From contig NZ_JAAXMM010000004.1 in NCBI RefSeq assembly GCF_012276985.1, positions 248,001 through 312,000 of the forward strand: a DNA stretch of 64,000 nucleotides, in the 5' to 3' direction. Every line of letters begins with the position of its first letter. The stretch's first letter is position 1. The notes below the pieces were generated by a model that was not told the DNA's origin, did not search any database, and saw only the letters and a program-made list of their open reading frames with translations. This document shows, in pieces, positions 9,275 through 18,058 of this stretch. The position numbers and the translations under genes were made by a program. Source of the DNA: Agrobacterium sp. a22-2. Its GTDB lineage: Bacteria > Pseudomonadota > Alphaproteobacteria > Rhizobiales > Rhizobiaceae.

Positions 9275-10221
9275 CGGCTGCCGCTCCGCAGGCGCGGATC
9301 GAGCACCAGATAGGACATGTCGACCAGGAAATTCATGATGATGACCAGCGCTGCGAAGAACAGCACGACATCCTGCATGACGATGAGGTCGCGCTGGGTC
9401 AGGGCCTGATAGGCGAGGCGGCCGAGGCCGGGCAGGTTGAAGACGTTTTCGATCAGCACGGCGCCGGCGATCAGGAAGGTGAATTGCAGGCCGAGAATGG
9501 TGAAAACCGGCACCAGGGCGTTGGGCACGGCATGGCGCCAGAGGGCTGTGCGGCGCGTCAGGCCCTTGGCGCGGGCGGTGCGCACGAAGTCCTCGTTCAT
9601 GACCTCCAGCACGGCCGAGCGGGTGACCCGGGTCAGCACGCCGGCCTGCTGCAGGGCAAGCGCCACGGCGGGCAGGAAAAGCGCCGTGATGCCGCTCCAG
9701 AGGCCTGCCTGCCAGCCCGGAAATCCGCCCGCCGGCAACCAGCCGAGACCGATGGAAAAGGCGAGGATCAGCAGTAGCGCCACCCAGAAGCCGGGCACGG
9801 CGATGAACAGCTGCGAGAGGAAGCCGGCCGCGTAATCGACCGCGCTGTTGCGCCTTGACGCCGAGAGCACACCGAGCGGAATGGCGATCAGCACCGAGAT
9901 CAGAATGGCCATCACCGCCAGCGGCAGGGTGACGGCGAGCCGCTCGGCGATCAGGCCGGCGACCGGCACGCTATAGGTATAGGATTGTCCGAGGTCTCCG
10001 GTCAGCACGCCGCCGAGCCAGAGGACATAGCGCACCACCAGCGGTTCGTTCAGCCCCATCTGCTCGCGAAGGGCCGCCAGCGTATCGGCACTGGCCGACA
10101 TGCCCAGCATGATTTCGGCGGGGTCGCCGGGCAGGATGTCCATGACAACGAAGATCAGCGCCGAGACGGCCAGCAAGGTCAGCAGCAGGCCGCCCAGCCG
10201 GCGAAGGATGAGGGTTAGCAT
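9271..10221 (-). CDS. Peptide-type ABC transporter permease (DppB/OppB type)
   Basis: 316 aa from the ATG at 10221 (MLTLILRRLGG). An ATG 8 codons upstream is in frame but lacks the family's basic start. The N-terminal helix LLLTLLAVSALIFVVMDILPGDP matches the DppB opening, and the EAA-type loop is ARAKGLTRRTALWRHAVPNAL. Six membrane segments are expected. It pairs with the next gene to form the channel. A 305-bp gap with rhizobial repeat sequences separates it from the solute-binding protein gene upstream, where the two genes are normally adjacent. Confidence 0.9.
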   Translation of the reverse strand: MLTLILRRLGGLLLTLLAVSALIFVVMDILPGDPAEIMLGMSASADTLAALREQMGLNEPLVVRYVLWLGGVLTGDLGQSYTYSVPVAGLIAERLAVTLPLAVMAILISVLIAIPLGVLSASRRNSAVDYAAGFLSQLFIAVPGFWVALLLILAFSIGLGWLPAGGFPGWQAGLWSGITALFLPAVALALQQAGVLTRVTRSAVLEVMNEDFVRTARAKGLTRRTALWRHAVPNALVPVFTILGLQFTFLIAGAVLIENVFNLPGLGRLAYQALTQRDLIVMQDVVLFFAALVIIMNFLVDMSYLVLDPRLRSGSR

Positions 10222-10526
10222 GGCAGGCGTTCCGGGGAGGGGCACGGGGACAAGGGCGTGTCAGTGAACGGCGGTGTCCACGCCTTTGGCCTAGCGGCCG
10301 CCTCTCCATCAAAGGCCAAGTTTATCGCATATGAAAACAATCCCCTCCCAAACCCTCCCCACAAGGGGGAGGGCTTAACCCAGACGTACGCTCGGCGAAT
10401 AGATTCGAGCGATGTCCGCGGGTCTTCTCCCCCCGCGTGGGGGAGATGCCCGGCAGGGCAGAGGGGGGAGGCCAGGGATGCAGGTCTATTCATGCTAGGT
10501 CCCGAGGTCCGGGGGATGCCGGACAC
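10222..10526. other. 305-bp intergenic region with two palindromic repeat blocks
   Basis: This gap lies between the solute-binding protein gene and the permease gene, both on the minus strand. It holds a hairpin block at 10348-10373 (CCCTCCCC-acaa-GGGGGAGGG class) and a RIME-like block at 10426-10468. I see no open frame with coding character. The hairpins may protect the 3' end of the binding-protein message and lower expression of the permeases, an arrangement known for other binding-protein operons. That role is an inference. Confidence 0.6.
10426..10468. repeat. RIME-like repeat, partial second copy
   Basis: These 43 bp match the reverse complement of 7211-7253 at 42 of 43 positions by direct comparison: TCTCCCCCC, then a GCGT/GTGT difference, then GGGGGAGATGCCCGGCAGGG and CAGAGGGGGG. 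It is therefore the same element family as the 184-bp repeat, with only one end preserved. It folds into two adjacent hairpins. Confidence 0.75.
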
Positions 10527-12059
10527 TCACTCCTCCCAGTAGACCCCGCTCAGCACGTTGGAGGGGATCGGTTCGTTTTCCCAAAGACCTTTCAGTTTCT
10601 TGTCCCAGATGCCGAGTTTCGGCATGACGAACAGGAAGAGTGCCGGCACGTCTTCGGCGAGGATTTTCTGGGCGTCGCCATAGAGCTTGTCCTGCTCTGA
10701 TGTGTCCGCCGTCTCCTCGATCTTTTTCAGGATTTCGTTGAATGCGTGGTTCTTGTAGTTAAAATAATAGGGGTCGCGGTCATAGATATCGATGTCCATC
10801 GGCTCGGCATGGGCGACGATGGTCATGTCGTAGTCGCGGCCCTTGAAGACGTCCTGCACCCATTTGGCCGGAAATTCGGTCGGCTCGATGTTCATCGTCA
10901 CGCCGATTTCGGCAAACATGGCCTGCATGACCTGGGCGCTGCGCGGCGCATAGGCCATTTGCGGCGTCTTGATGGTAAAGGTGAAGCCATCGGCGTAACC
11001 GGCTTCTGCCAGCAGGGCTTTTGCCTTTTCCGGATCATATGCATAGGTGCCGGTCATGTCGACGAAACCGCGGTCGTTCGGCGTGTAATGGCTGCCGATC
11101 GGCGTGCCATAGCCGGACCAGGCACCGTCGACGATGGTCGGACGATCGAGCGCCATCATCAGCGCCTGGCGCACCCGCTTGTCGCTGAACGGCTTGCGCT
11201 CGTTGTTCATGCCGGCCACGACCTTCAGCTCGGTGTTGCCGATGACGGTTGCCAGACGCGGATCGTCCTTGAAGGTCTCGACCAGTTCCGGCGCGCCGAA
11301 TTCGGGAAAGGCATCGACATCGCCGGATTTCAGGGCGGCCGACTGGGCCTGCGGGTCGGAAATGAAGCGGAAGGTGACCTTCTCGAGTTTGACCGCAACC
11401 TCCTTGTTCCAGTAGTCGGGATTGGCGGCCAGTTCGACGCGGTCGCCCTTGGCCCAGCTGACGAATTTGAACGGGCCGGTGCCGATCGGCGTGGTCTTGG
11501 CGTCGGCCGCGCTCTTGGTGCCGACGATCGAAGAGGAGGGCCAGCCGAGCCAGTAGAGCAGGCTGCCGTTGCGGGTCTTCAGCTTCAGTATCAGCGTCTC
11601 GGCATCGGGCGTTTCGATCGTGTCGATGGCGGCAAAGAAGCGCTTTTGCGGATTGACGCTGTCGGCGCCGCGGGCGCGCTCCAGCGAGGCCTTGGCAACA
11701 GTGGAATCAAAGACCTCGCCGTCATGGAATGTGACGCCGCTCTGCAGCTTGAACGTATAGGTCAGGCCGTCGTCTGAAATTGCCCAGCTCTTGGCAAGCT
11801 GCGGCTGGATCTTGCCGGTACTGTCGATGGTCACCAGGCCTTCGAAAATATTCTGCCAGGTCACCTGGCCGATTGCCACGGGGGCGGCGATCGTCGGGTC
11901 AAGGCCGGCTGGCTCGATGGTCATGCCGAGCACCAGCGTGGTCTTGGCCGCCGCGATTGCCGTGCCGACAAAGGGAAGGGTCATGGCTGTGGTGGCGGCA
12001 AGGCCGATGGCCAGCTTGCGCAGCATGTCGCGCTTGGAGATCAAAAAAGCGTGCGTCAT
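10527..12059 (-). CDS. ABC transporter periplasmic solute-binding protein (peptide family 5, DppA/OppA type)
   Basis: 510 aa. A 36-residue N-terminal signal has SKRDMLRKL before a hydrophobic run ending in GTAIAAA; KR replaces the twin arginine, so Sec or a weak Tat route are both possible. The family-5 hallmarks follow: TLVLGMTIEPAGLDPT, AKSWAISDDGLTYTFKLQSGVTFHDGEVFD and VRQALMMALDRPTIVD. The start at 12059 has AGGGG at a good distance. It captures a peptide or similar amine compound in the periplasm and delivers it to the permeases encoded next. The LysR gene ends 124 bp upstream on the same strand and is the likely regulator. Confidence 0.9.
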   Translation of the reverse strand: MTHAFLISKRDMLRKLAIGLAATTAMTLPFVGTAIAAAKTTLVLGMTIEPAGLDPTIAAPVAIGQVTWQNIFEGLVTIDSTGKIQPQLAKSWAISDDGLTYTFKLQSGVTFHDGEVFDSTVAKASLERARGADSVNPQKRFFAAIDTIETPDAETLILKLKTRNGSLLYWLGWPSSSIVGTKSAADAKTTPIGTGPFKFVSWAKGDRVELAANPDYWNKEVAVKLEKVTFRFISDPQAQSAALKSGDVDAFPEFGAPELVETFKDDPRLATVIGNTELKVVAGMNNERKPFSDKRVRQALMMALDRPTIVDGAWSGYGTPIGSHYTPNDRGFVDMTGTYAYDPEKAKALLAEAGYADGFTFTIKTPQMAYAPRSAQVMQAMFAEIGVTMNIEPTEFPAKWVQDVFKGRDYDMTIVAHAEPMDIDIYDRDPYYFNYKNHAFNEILKKIEETADTSEQDKLYGDAQKILAEDVPALFLFVMPKLGIWDKKLKGLWENEPIPSNVLSGVYWEE

Positions 12060-12183
12060 CAGATTCCCCTGTTTGGTGGCGATATCGCGTCCGTGGCCGG
12101 ATGCCTTCGCTTCTGCAAAAAGTGTGGCATCTCGCGGGCGAACACACAATGTTGTTTTTGTGTTCTCCGTGTAGCGCAAATCG

Positions 12184-13092
12184 TTACACCCCCGGCATTT
12201 CGTCATGGCGCATGAAGCCGTCGAAATAATCGAGAAGCTTGGCAGCCGCAAAGGACAGCTGCCGGTCGGAGGCGACGCAGAGGTCGATCGGCGTCTTGAC
12301 GCCCTTGCCACCGGCCATCGGAATGGCCACCAGCTGGCCGGATCGGCATTCGCGCCACACGGTCAGCGCCGGCAGCAGGGTGATGGCGGCGCCGCTCAAC
12401 ACCAGCTCCTTCTGCATTTCCAGCGAACTCGTGACAAAGACCGGATCGAGCGTTATTCCGGCATTCGAAAATAGCGCATCGAAGGCCAGCCTTGCGCCAA
12501 AACTACGGTCCGGTACGGCCAGCGCATGGCGTGCCAGATCGGCGACGGTCACTTCCGTCTGGCCGGCCAGCGGATGATCGGCCGCGGCGATCACGTCATA
12601 GGCGATCTGCTTGCGGATGCGGACCTTGGTACCTGGTTCCGGCGAGGAAAACAGCGTGACCGCGATATCGGCTTCGGCGCTGGCCAGCGCTTCCATGGCT
12701 TGGCGGGCGCTGGAAATCGTGACTTCGAAGCGGATCTTTGGATAGCGCAGGCTGAATTTGGCCAGCGCCGGTGCCAGCAGGTTGGCGACTGTCGCGCCGC
12801 TGGCATAGACGCTGACCCTGCCGCGCTGCAGGCCTTCCAGATCCTCGATCAGCTGCTGCACATGGTCGAGTTCGCGCAGCGTCTTGCCGGCCCGGGCCGC
12901 CAGAAGCTCGCCGGCCGCCGTCAGGCGAATGCCGCGGCTTGAGCGCTCGACCAGCGCCGTGCCGAAATGGTGTTCGAGATTGTCGATCTGCCGGCTGACG
13001 GCGGTGGCGGCGACATTGAGGTTTTCAGCCGCGGCCCGCATCGACAGGGTGCGTGCCAGTTCGTCGAAATACATCAGGGCCCGGATCTGCAT
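12184..13092 (-). CDS. LysR family transcriptional regulator
   Basis: 302 aa. The N-terminal winged HTH is MQIRALMYFDELARTLSMRAAAENLNVAATAVSRQIDNLEHHFG; the rest is a LysR substrate-binding domain with the usual two-lobed pattern (VSVYASGATVANLLAPALAKF at its start). The ATG at 13092 was chosen because the conserved HTH begins right there; an upstream in-frame extension to 13254 has no family similarity. It sits between the ABC-importer operon (same strand, downstream) and the divergent aminotransferase gene, so it probably controls one or both in response to a pathway intermediate. Confidence 0.88.
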   Translation of the reverse strand: MQIRALMYFDELARTLSMRAAAENLNVAATAVSRQIDNLEHHFGTALVERSSRGIRLTAAGELLAARAGKTLRELDHVQQLIEDLEGLQRGRVSVYASGATVANLLAPALAKFSLRYPKIRFEVTISSARQAMEALASAEADIAVTLFSSPEPGTKVRIRKQIAYDVIAAADHPLAGQTEVTVADLARHALAVPDRSFGARLAFDALFSNAGITLDPVFVTSSLEMQKELVLSGAAITLLPALTVWRECRSGQLVAIPMAGGKGVKTPIDLCVASDRQLSFAAAKLLDYFDGFMRHDEMPGV

Positions 13093-13276
13093 GGGGTCGG
13101 CTTTTACTCTTTTTGAAGGCGCGTCTGTTTGATGGCCGGCACGATCATGACGCGGTGCAGCGATGGACGCAATCCAGGCTGTCTGTCGAATTCCGCTGCC
13201 GGTGTTCGGCGCGGCCATTGCGATGCGGCAGGTTCGGGATATAGGCTTGGCCATCGATTTTCAGGATTCTCCATTC

Positions 13277-14479
13277 ATGCCCTTGCCTTCGACTAAAGCC
13301 CCGGCCTTCAATCCTCTGGTCGGCGATCTCTCCGCTCCTCCGATCCCTTCGGTCTTTGCCTGGGGCCGCGCCTATCAGGGCGGGGCCGGTCCGCTGATCG
13401 ACCTGTCGCAGGCAGCGCCCGGCTATCCGCCGCATTCCGACATGCTGGCCTGGCTGGCGGCGGCGGCCGGGTCAACCGCCTATTCCGGCTATGGACCGAT
13501 CGAGGGAGAGCCGGCGCTGAGGCAAGCCTATGCCGAGCATATGACATCGGTCTATGGCGCTCCGTTCGAGCCGGACAATGTGCACATTACCGCCGGGGCC
13601 AACCAGGGCTTCATGTGCGTGGCCATGGCGCTGGCCGGTCATGGCGACCGGATCGCGCTGCCCTGTCCCTTCTATTTCAACCATGACACGACGCTTGCCA
13701 TGCTCGGCATCGAGACGGTGCCAGTTGCCTGCGACCCCGAGCAGGGCTTTCTGCCGGACATGGCATCGGTGAAGGCGGCGCTGTCCTCCGGCGTCAAGGC
13801 GCTGGTGATCATCACGCCGAACAACCCGACCGGTGCCATCTATCCGGCCGATGTTCTGCGCGAACTCTATCGCCTGTGCCGCGAGGCCGGCACCTGGCTG
13901 GTGCTCGACGAGACCTATCGCGACTTCCTGATCGACGCGAGCGTCACGCCGCATGACCTGTTTGACCAGCCGGACTGGCAGAGTGGCCTCATCCAGCTCT
14001 ACAGTTTTTCCAAATCCTTCTGCATTCCGGGCCACCGCATGGCGACCATCACGGCCGGCCCTGAGGTCGTGGCGCAGGTGCTGAAGGTTATGGATAATCT
14101 GCAGATCTGCCCGCCGCGCGCACCGCAGGCCGCCCTTGCCAAGGCAATCCCGGCGCTGGGGAATTGGCGCGAAGCCAACCGCCTGGAAATCCTCAAGCGT
14201 GCCGATGCCTTGCGGGCGGCGTTTAAAAGCCTGCCCGATTGGCGGCTCGATTCGCTCGGCGCCTATTTCGCCTTTGCCCGTCACCCGTTCGGGGACCTTC
14301 CCTCCGCCGTCGTCGCCGAGGCGCTGGCCAGGCAAGCGGGTGTGCTCTGCGTGCCGGGCAGCTATTTCGGGCCGGGACAGGATCATTACCTGCGGCTGGC
14401 CTTTGCCAATGCCGATGTCGAGACGATTGCCCGCCTGCCGGAACGGCTGCTGGGCTTCGATCCGCGCAACAGCGCTTGA
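13277..14479 (+). CDS. Class I/II PLP-dependent aminotransferase
   Basis: About 400 aa. The fold-type I landmarks are present: GYGPIEGEPALRQAYAEHM, the ITAGANQGFMCV turn, the substrate and PLP contacts in ITPNNPTGAIYP and LVLDETYRDFL, and the Schiff-base lysine in SFSKSFCIPGHR near residue 245. It transfers an amino group between an amino acid and a 2-oxo acid in the cytosol. I took ATG 13277 (MPLPSTKAPAF); the frame is open upstream to 13163, but that segment has no family features. It is divergent from the LysR gene and 98 bp ahead of the agmatinase-family gene, suggesting a joint amine or guanidino-acid catabolic route. The substrate is undetermined. Confidence 0.88.
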   Translation: MPLPSTKAPAFNPLVGDLSAPPIPSVFAWGRAYQGGAGPLIDLSQAAPGYPPHSDMLAWLAAAAGSTAYSGYGPIEGEPALRQAYAEHMTSVYGAPFEPDNVHITAGANQGFMCVAMALAGHGDRIALPCPFYFNHDTTLAMLGIETVPVACDPEQGFLPDMASVKAALSSGVKALVIITPNNPTGAIYPADVLRELYRLCREAGTWLVLDETYRDFLIDASVTPHDLFDQPDWQSGLIQLYSFSKSFCIPGHRMATITAGPEVVAQVLKVMDNLQICPPRAPQAALAKAIPALGNWREANRLEILKRADALRAAFKSLPDWRLDSLGAYFAFARHPFGDLPSAVVAEALARQAGVLCVPGSYFGPGQDHYLRLAFANADVETIARLPERLLGFDPRNSA

Positions 14480-14577
14480 AAGGGCCTGACTTTGCGTTAG
14501 GCTCTTCCCTTAGGTGAGGCTGTCGACCGCATGTCGGCCGTCGTGTGATGACAACGGAAGACGAGGGAAACACCGCC

Positions 14578-15636
14578 ATGGTTTGGGACAAGGGCAGACT
14601 GGAGGCGATCCGCGCCAAATATCTCGACAACAAGGGCGGCGAGATGTTCGACCCGACGTTCAGGAAGGTCGCGGAAAAGATCTTCAACAAGAGCGGCACG
14701 CGGCTGGCGCCCTATTCCGGCATTCCGACCTTCCTGTCGGCGCCCTATATGCCGGTCGATGCGGATCAGCCCGATTTCGGCAATCTGCAGGTGGCGATCG
14801 TCGGCGTGCCGATGGATCTCGGCGTCACCAACCGTCCGGGCTCGCGGTTCGGGCCGCGGGCGCTGCGCACCATCGAGCGCATCGGCCCCTATAACCATGT
14901 GCTGGAATGCGCGCCGGTGCAGGAGTTGCGGGTGGCGGATATCGGCGATGTTCCGTTTGCCAGCCGCTACAGGCTCGAACAGAGCCATGACGATATCGAA
15001 AGGCGCATCGGCCAGATCGTTGGGGCCGGCGTGGTGCCGCTGTCGGTCGGCGGCGACCATTCGATCAGCCACCCGATTCTCAAAGCCGTCGGCAGGGATC
15101 GCCCGGTTGGTCTGATCCATATCGACGCCCATTGCGATACCAGCGGCATGTTCGACCAGACCAAGTTCCACCATGGCGGTCCGTTCCGCAATGCGGTGCT
15201 GGACGGCGTGCTCGACCCGACCCGCACCGTGCAGATCGGCATTCGCGGCTCGGCGGAATATCTTTGGGAGTTCAGCTACGAGACCGGCATGACGATCATC
15301 CATGCCGAAGATATTACCGGTCTCGGCATGCCGGCGGTGATCGAGAAGGCACGCCGGATCGTCGGCGACGGGCCAACCTATCTGTCCTTCGATATCGACA
15401 GCGTCGACCCGAGCTTTGCGCCGGGCACCGGCACGCCGGAAGTCGGCGGCCTGACCACCCGCGAGGTGCTGGAACTGCTGCGCGGCCTGAAGGGGATCGA
15501 TTTCGTCGGTGGCGACGTGGTGGAAGTGGCGCCGCAATATGACGCGACGACCAACACCGCCCATGCCGCCGCCCAGGTGCTGTTTGAAATCCTCAGCCTG
15601 ATGGTGTTCAGCCCGTCGATCGCCGGGCGTGGTTAG
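14578..15636 (+). CDS. speB: Agmatinase-family ureohydrolase
   Basis: 352 aa, arginase/agmatinase superfamily. The binuclear manganese ligands are visible: His in VGGDHSISHP, the D-x-H-x-D of IHIDAHCDTSG, and the two aspartates of SFDIDSVDPSFAPGTGTPE. These enzymes hydrolyse a guanidino group to urea; the long N-terminal lead (about 75 residues before VAIVGVPMDLG) and the FHHGGPFRNAV segment fit agmatinase or guanidinobutyrase rather than arginase, but I cannot decide between substrates. The ATG at 14578 has GAGGG upstream; two upstream in-frame codons are weaker. Its stop overlaps the stop of the convergent kinase gene. Confidence 0.87.
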   Translation: MVWDKGRLEAIRAKYLDNKGGEMFDPTFRKVAEKIFNKSGTRLAPYSGIPTFLSAPYMPVDADQPDFGNLQVAIVGVPMDLGVTNRPGSRFGPRALRTIERIGPYNHVLECAPVQELRVADIGDVPFASRYRLEQSHDDIERRIGQIVGAGVVPLSVGGDHSISHPILKAVGRDRPVGLIHIDAHCDTSGMFDQTKFHHGGPFRNAVLDGVLDPTRTVQIGIRGSAEYLWEFSYETGMTIIHAEDITGLGMPAVIEKARRIVGDGPTYLSFDIDSVDPSFAPGTGTPEVGGLTTREVLELLRGLKGIDFVGGDVVEVAPQYDATTNTAHAAAQVLFEILSLMVFSPSIAGRG

Positions 15637-16598
15637 TCCCGCCATCCGTTGCGGCGCTGGCTAAGATCGGGCAGCAGTCGCTTGATCGGTGCCAGCGCGC
15701 CGCCGGTGAATTCACGCGCAAAGACGGAGACCGACGAGGTGCGCTCGCGGTCGTCGAAGGAGAGAGCCCGCTTCAGGGCGCGCCATTTCCAGGGTGCCAG
15801 GCCTTCGGGGCGAACTGGCTGCAAATTTTGCTCGGCCGCTGCCTTGGCGTCACCGGCGCCAAACGGTCGTGTGCCGGTGAGCGCCAGGTAGATCACCACG
15901 GCCAGCGAGAAGACGTCGTCTCCGGTGCCGGGTTCGGCGCCGGCCAGGCGCTGCGGCGAGGCATAGACCGGCGTCAAGGCGCCGAGCCGTCCGAGAATGG
16001 CGACGGTATCCTCTTCGCGGGTCTTGATCGGCCGGGCGACGGGATAGGCGATGTTGAAGTCGATCAGCTTGATCCGACCTGACGTCTCCAGGAAGACGTT
16101 TCCGGGTTTCAGATCGGCATGGATGATGCCGCGGCGATGGGCATAATCGAGCGCCGTGGCGATATCGGTGACCAGTCGATCGACCTGCGCCATGCTGAGG
16201 CGGTGCTTTTCGGCATCACGCAGGGCACGGGCCAGGGATTGGCCTTCCAGATGTTCCATGACCATGAAATGCAGGCGGCCTTCCGCATCCATGTCGTAGA
16301 CGCGGACGATATTGGGATGGACCATGTCGCGCAGCCGTCTCGCCTCGCGATGCATCAGGGCGATCAGATCGGGATCGACATTGCGCCCCGCGGCGATCAC
16401 CTTCAGCGCCACATAGGGATCGCCGAGACCGGCTGTGACAGCCACCATATCGCGGGCCTTGTAGACGCGGGAATGGCCGCCGCGGCCGATTTCGGCGATC
16501 AACTGGAACCGGCCGCGCAGCAAGCGCAGCGGCGTGAACGGTGGCCCGTCGGCAAGCGGCACCAGAGCTGTGCCGGCAGATGCGGCCGCCTCAGTCAT
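15633..16598 (-). CDS. ppkA: T6SS-associated Hanks-type Ser/Thr protein kinase
   Basis: 321 aa, soluble. The kinase core shows the Gly loop IGRGGHSRVYKA, the ATP lysine in YVALKVI, the catalytic loop HADLKPGNVF, and DFNIAYP where most kinases have DFG. The APE-equivalent is YASPQRL. There is no transmembrane or periplasmic sensor domain, unlike Pseudomonas PpkA. In Agrobacterium, PpkA phosphorylates a threonine of TssL so that the FHA protein can bind and secretion is switched on; the same set of genes is present here. It overlaps the phosphatase gene by 8 nt and is the last gene of the structural operon. Confidence 0.9.
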   Translation of the reverse strand: MTEAAASAGTALVPLADGPPFTPLRLLRGRFQLIAEIGRGGHSRVYKARDMVAVTAGLGDPYVALKVIAAGRNVDPDLIALMHREARRLRDMVHPNIVRVYDMDAEGRLHFMVMEHLEGQSLARALRDAEKHRLSMAQVDRLVTDIATALDYAHRRGIIHADLKPGNVFLETSGRIKLIDFNIAYPVARPIKTREEDTVAILGRLGALTPVYASPQRLAGAEPGTGDDVFSLAVVIYLALTGTRPFGAGDAKAAAEQNLQPVRPEGLAPWKWRALKRALSFDDRERTSSVSVFAREFTGGALAPIKRLLPDLSQRRNGWRD

Positions 16599-17301
16599 GG
16601 CGGTCGACCCAGACGAGAACGAGGGTGATGTCGTCCACCGAGCCGCCGGCGACGGATTTTGCCAGCAAGCGGTCTGCGGCGTGATCCTGGTTGGCGGAGA
16701 GGATGGCGATCAGGTCGTCTTCGTTCATGCCCTTCAACAGGCCGTCGCTGCACAGCAGGAAAAGATCGCCATCGGCGATCTCGATGAGCCGGCGCTCGAT
16801 ATCGACCTTGGCCGATGAACCCACGGCCCGGGTCAGGGCGCCGTTTTCCGCGGCATGGTCCTCGGAGATCAGATAGAGCCGCTGGCCGCGCAGCAGATAG
16901 AGCCTGGAATCGCCAACCCAGAGACAGCAGGCATAATCGCCGCCGACGATCAATGCCACCACCGTCGAGCCTGATATGCCGCCTTCCGGATAGGCAAGGC
17001 TTTGCGCGTGCAGATCGGCATTGGTTTTGTCGATCGCCTGCATGGCCTGATCGATGCGGGTCTCGAAGTCCTGGGGCGGAATCGGTGCTTGCTGAAGGTC
17101 GGCAATGATCGCATTGCTGGCCACATGCCCGTCGCGATGGCCGCCCATGCCGTCGGCAACGACGAACAAGCCGCGCTCGATATCGACCAGGGAAGCATCC
17201 TCGTTATAGACGTGGGAATAGCCGCGCCGCGTTGCGGCCTCGGCTTCGATCACACGGCGCGGATGCGGAGGAGGTGTGTTGAGCATGGATGGGTCCGTCA
17301 C
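16591..17301 (-). CDS. pppA: T6SS-associated PP2C-type Ser/Thr phosphatase
   Basis: 236 aa. The PP2C metal-site motifs are present: VYNEDASLVD, VVADGMGGHRDGHVAS, SGSTVVALIV, WVGDSRLYLLR and the C-terminal SVDDITLVLV. It should reverse the phosphorylation made by the adjacent kinase, switching the secretion system off. The GTG at 17301 overlaps the tagF stop as GTGA; an ATG five codons later is an alternative. The reading order tagF-pppA-ppkA, with overlaps, indicates coupled translation. Confidence 0.9.
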   Translation of the reverse strand: MTDPSMLNTPPPHPRRVIEAEAATRRGYSHVYNEDASLVDIERGLFVVADGMGGHRDGHVASNAIIADLQQAPIPPQDFETRIDQAMQAIDKTNADLHAQSLAYPEGGISGSTVVALIVGGDYACCLWVGDSRLYLLRGQRLYLISEDHAAENGALTRAVGSSAKVDIERRLIEIADGDLFLLCSDGLLKGMNEDDLIAILSANQDHAADRLLAKSVAGGSVDDITLVLVWVDRHD

Positions 17302-18044
17302 GGCTCTAAGGCACCGATAACGTTACGCCGCTGCCATGCCTTGCGCCAGTCCGCGTTGAAGAAAGGTTGGGCGGCGGTGTCGCCCGGCGGTCCGCGGAAG
17401 ACGCAGAATTCCGGTCCCCGTTGCGGTCCCATGCCGTCATGCCACCAGTAACTTTCGGACACGTCGAGGCAAGGGGTGGAAGCGGCCCCCGGCCGGTAGC
17501 TTTCGACAGCGGCCTCGGCATTCCAGGCGGGCCGCCCGCCGATGAAGCAGGCGGCGTCTTCGCCGCCGCCGAGAACCGGTTTGAAGGTTTCATTCGATGC
17601 TCCAGCCGAAAGGCTCCTGCCTTCGTTCAACAGGGCTGCGGCGAAGTCGGCCGCCGCGAAATGCCCTTCCATGAAGGCCAGCATGGCTGGTTCGATACGG
17701 TCGAAGGTGAGATCGAGCGTCGCGTCGGGGCGGCGTGACGAAAAACCATCGGACAGTATCAGAACGGCAAAGGGAAAGACCCGGCCGGCGCCGTCGATCG
17801 AGCCTGCCATCAACCCGGCGCAGCCGCCATAGTCCGCAGCACCGGGAACGCCGCCGGGCAGCAGGAAGCGCCAGACCGGTGAGGTCAGCGCCGCCTGCGG
17901 CCAGTCCTGGCCCGTCTGCGATCTGGCCGCGGCAAGCCAGGGCGACACCATCGACGCCCAGGCTTCGGTGAGCCGCACCGGCAGCCCATGATAGACGAAG
18001 TCGCGTGCGGCCGGCACCTTGCCGAAATAGCCTGTCGTGTCCAA
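17298..18044 (-). CDS. tagF: T6SS-associated protein TagF (ImpM)
   Basis: 248 aa. It begins (M)DTTGYFGKVPAARDFVYHGLP, the conserved TagF/ImpM opening, and continues with WRFLLPGGVPGAADYGGCAGLMAGSIDGAGRVFPF. The start is a TTG at 18044: AGAGAGG lies 8-9 nt upstream, and it comes right after the tssM stop. A longer in-frame extension to 18788 lies wholly over tssM and is not coding. TagF proteins repress T6SS assembly post-translationally by interacting with the FHA protein. This is the stand-alone form, with the phosphatase as a separate gene. Confidence 0.88.
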   Translation of the reverse strand: MDTTGYFGKVPAARDFVYHGLPVRLTEAWASMVSPWLAAARSQTGQDWPQAALTSPVWRFLLPGGVPGAADYGGCAGLMAGSIDGAGRVFPFAVLILSDGFSSRRPDATLDLTFDRIEPAMLAFMEGHFAAADFAAALLNEGRSLSAGASNETFKPVLGGGEDAACFIGGRPAWNAEAAVESYRPGAASTPCLDVSESYWWHDGMGPQRGPEFCVFRGPPGDTAAQPFFNADWRKAWQRRNVIGALEP

Positions 18045-18058
18045 GCGGGCGACCTCTC

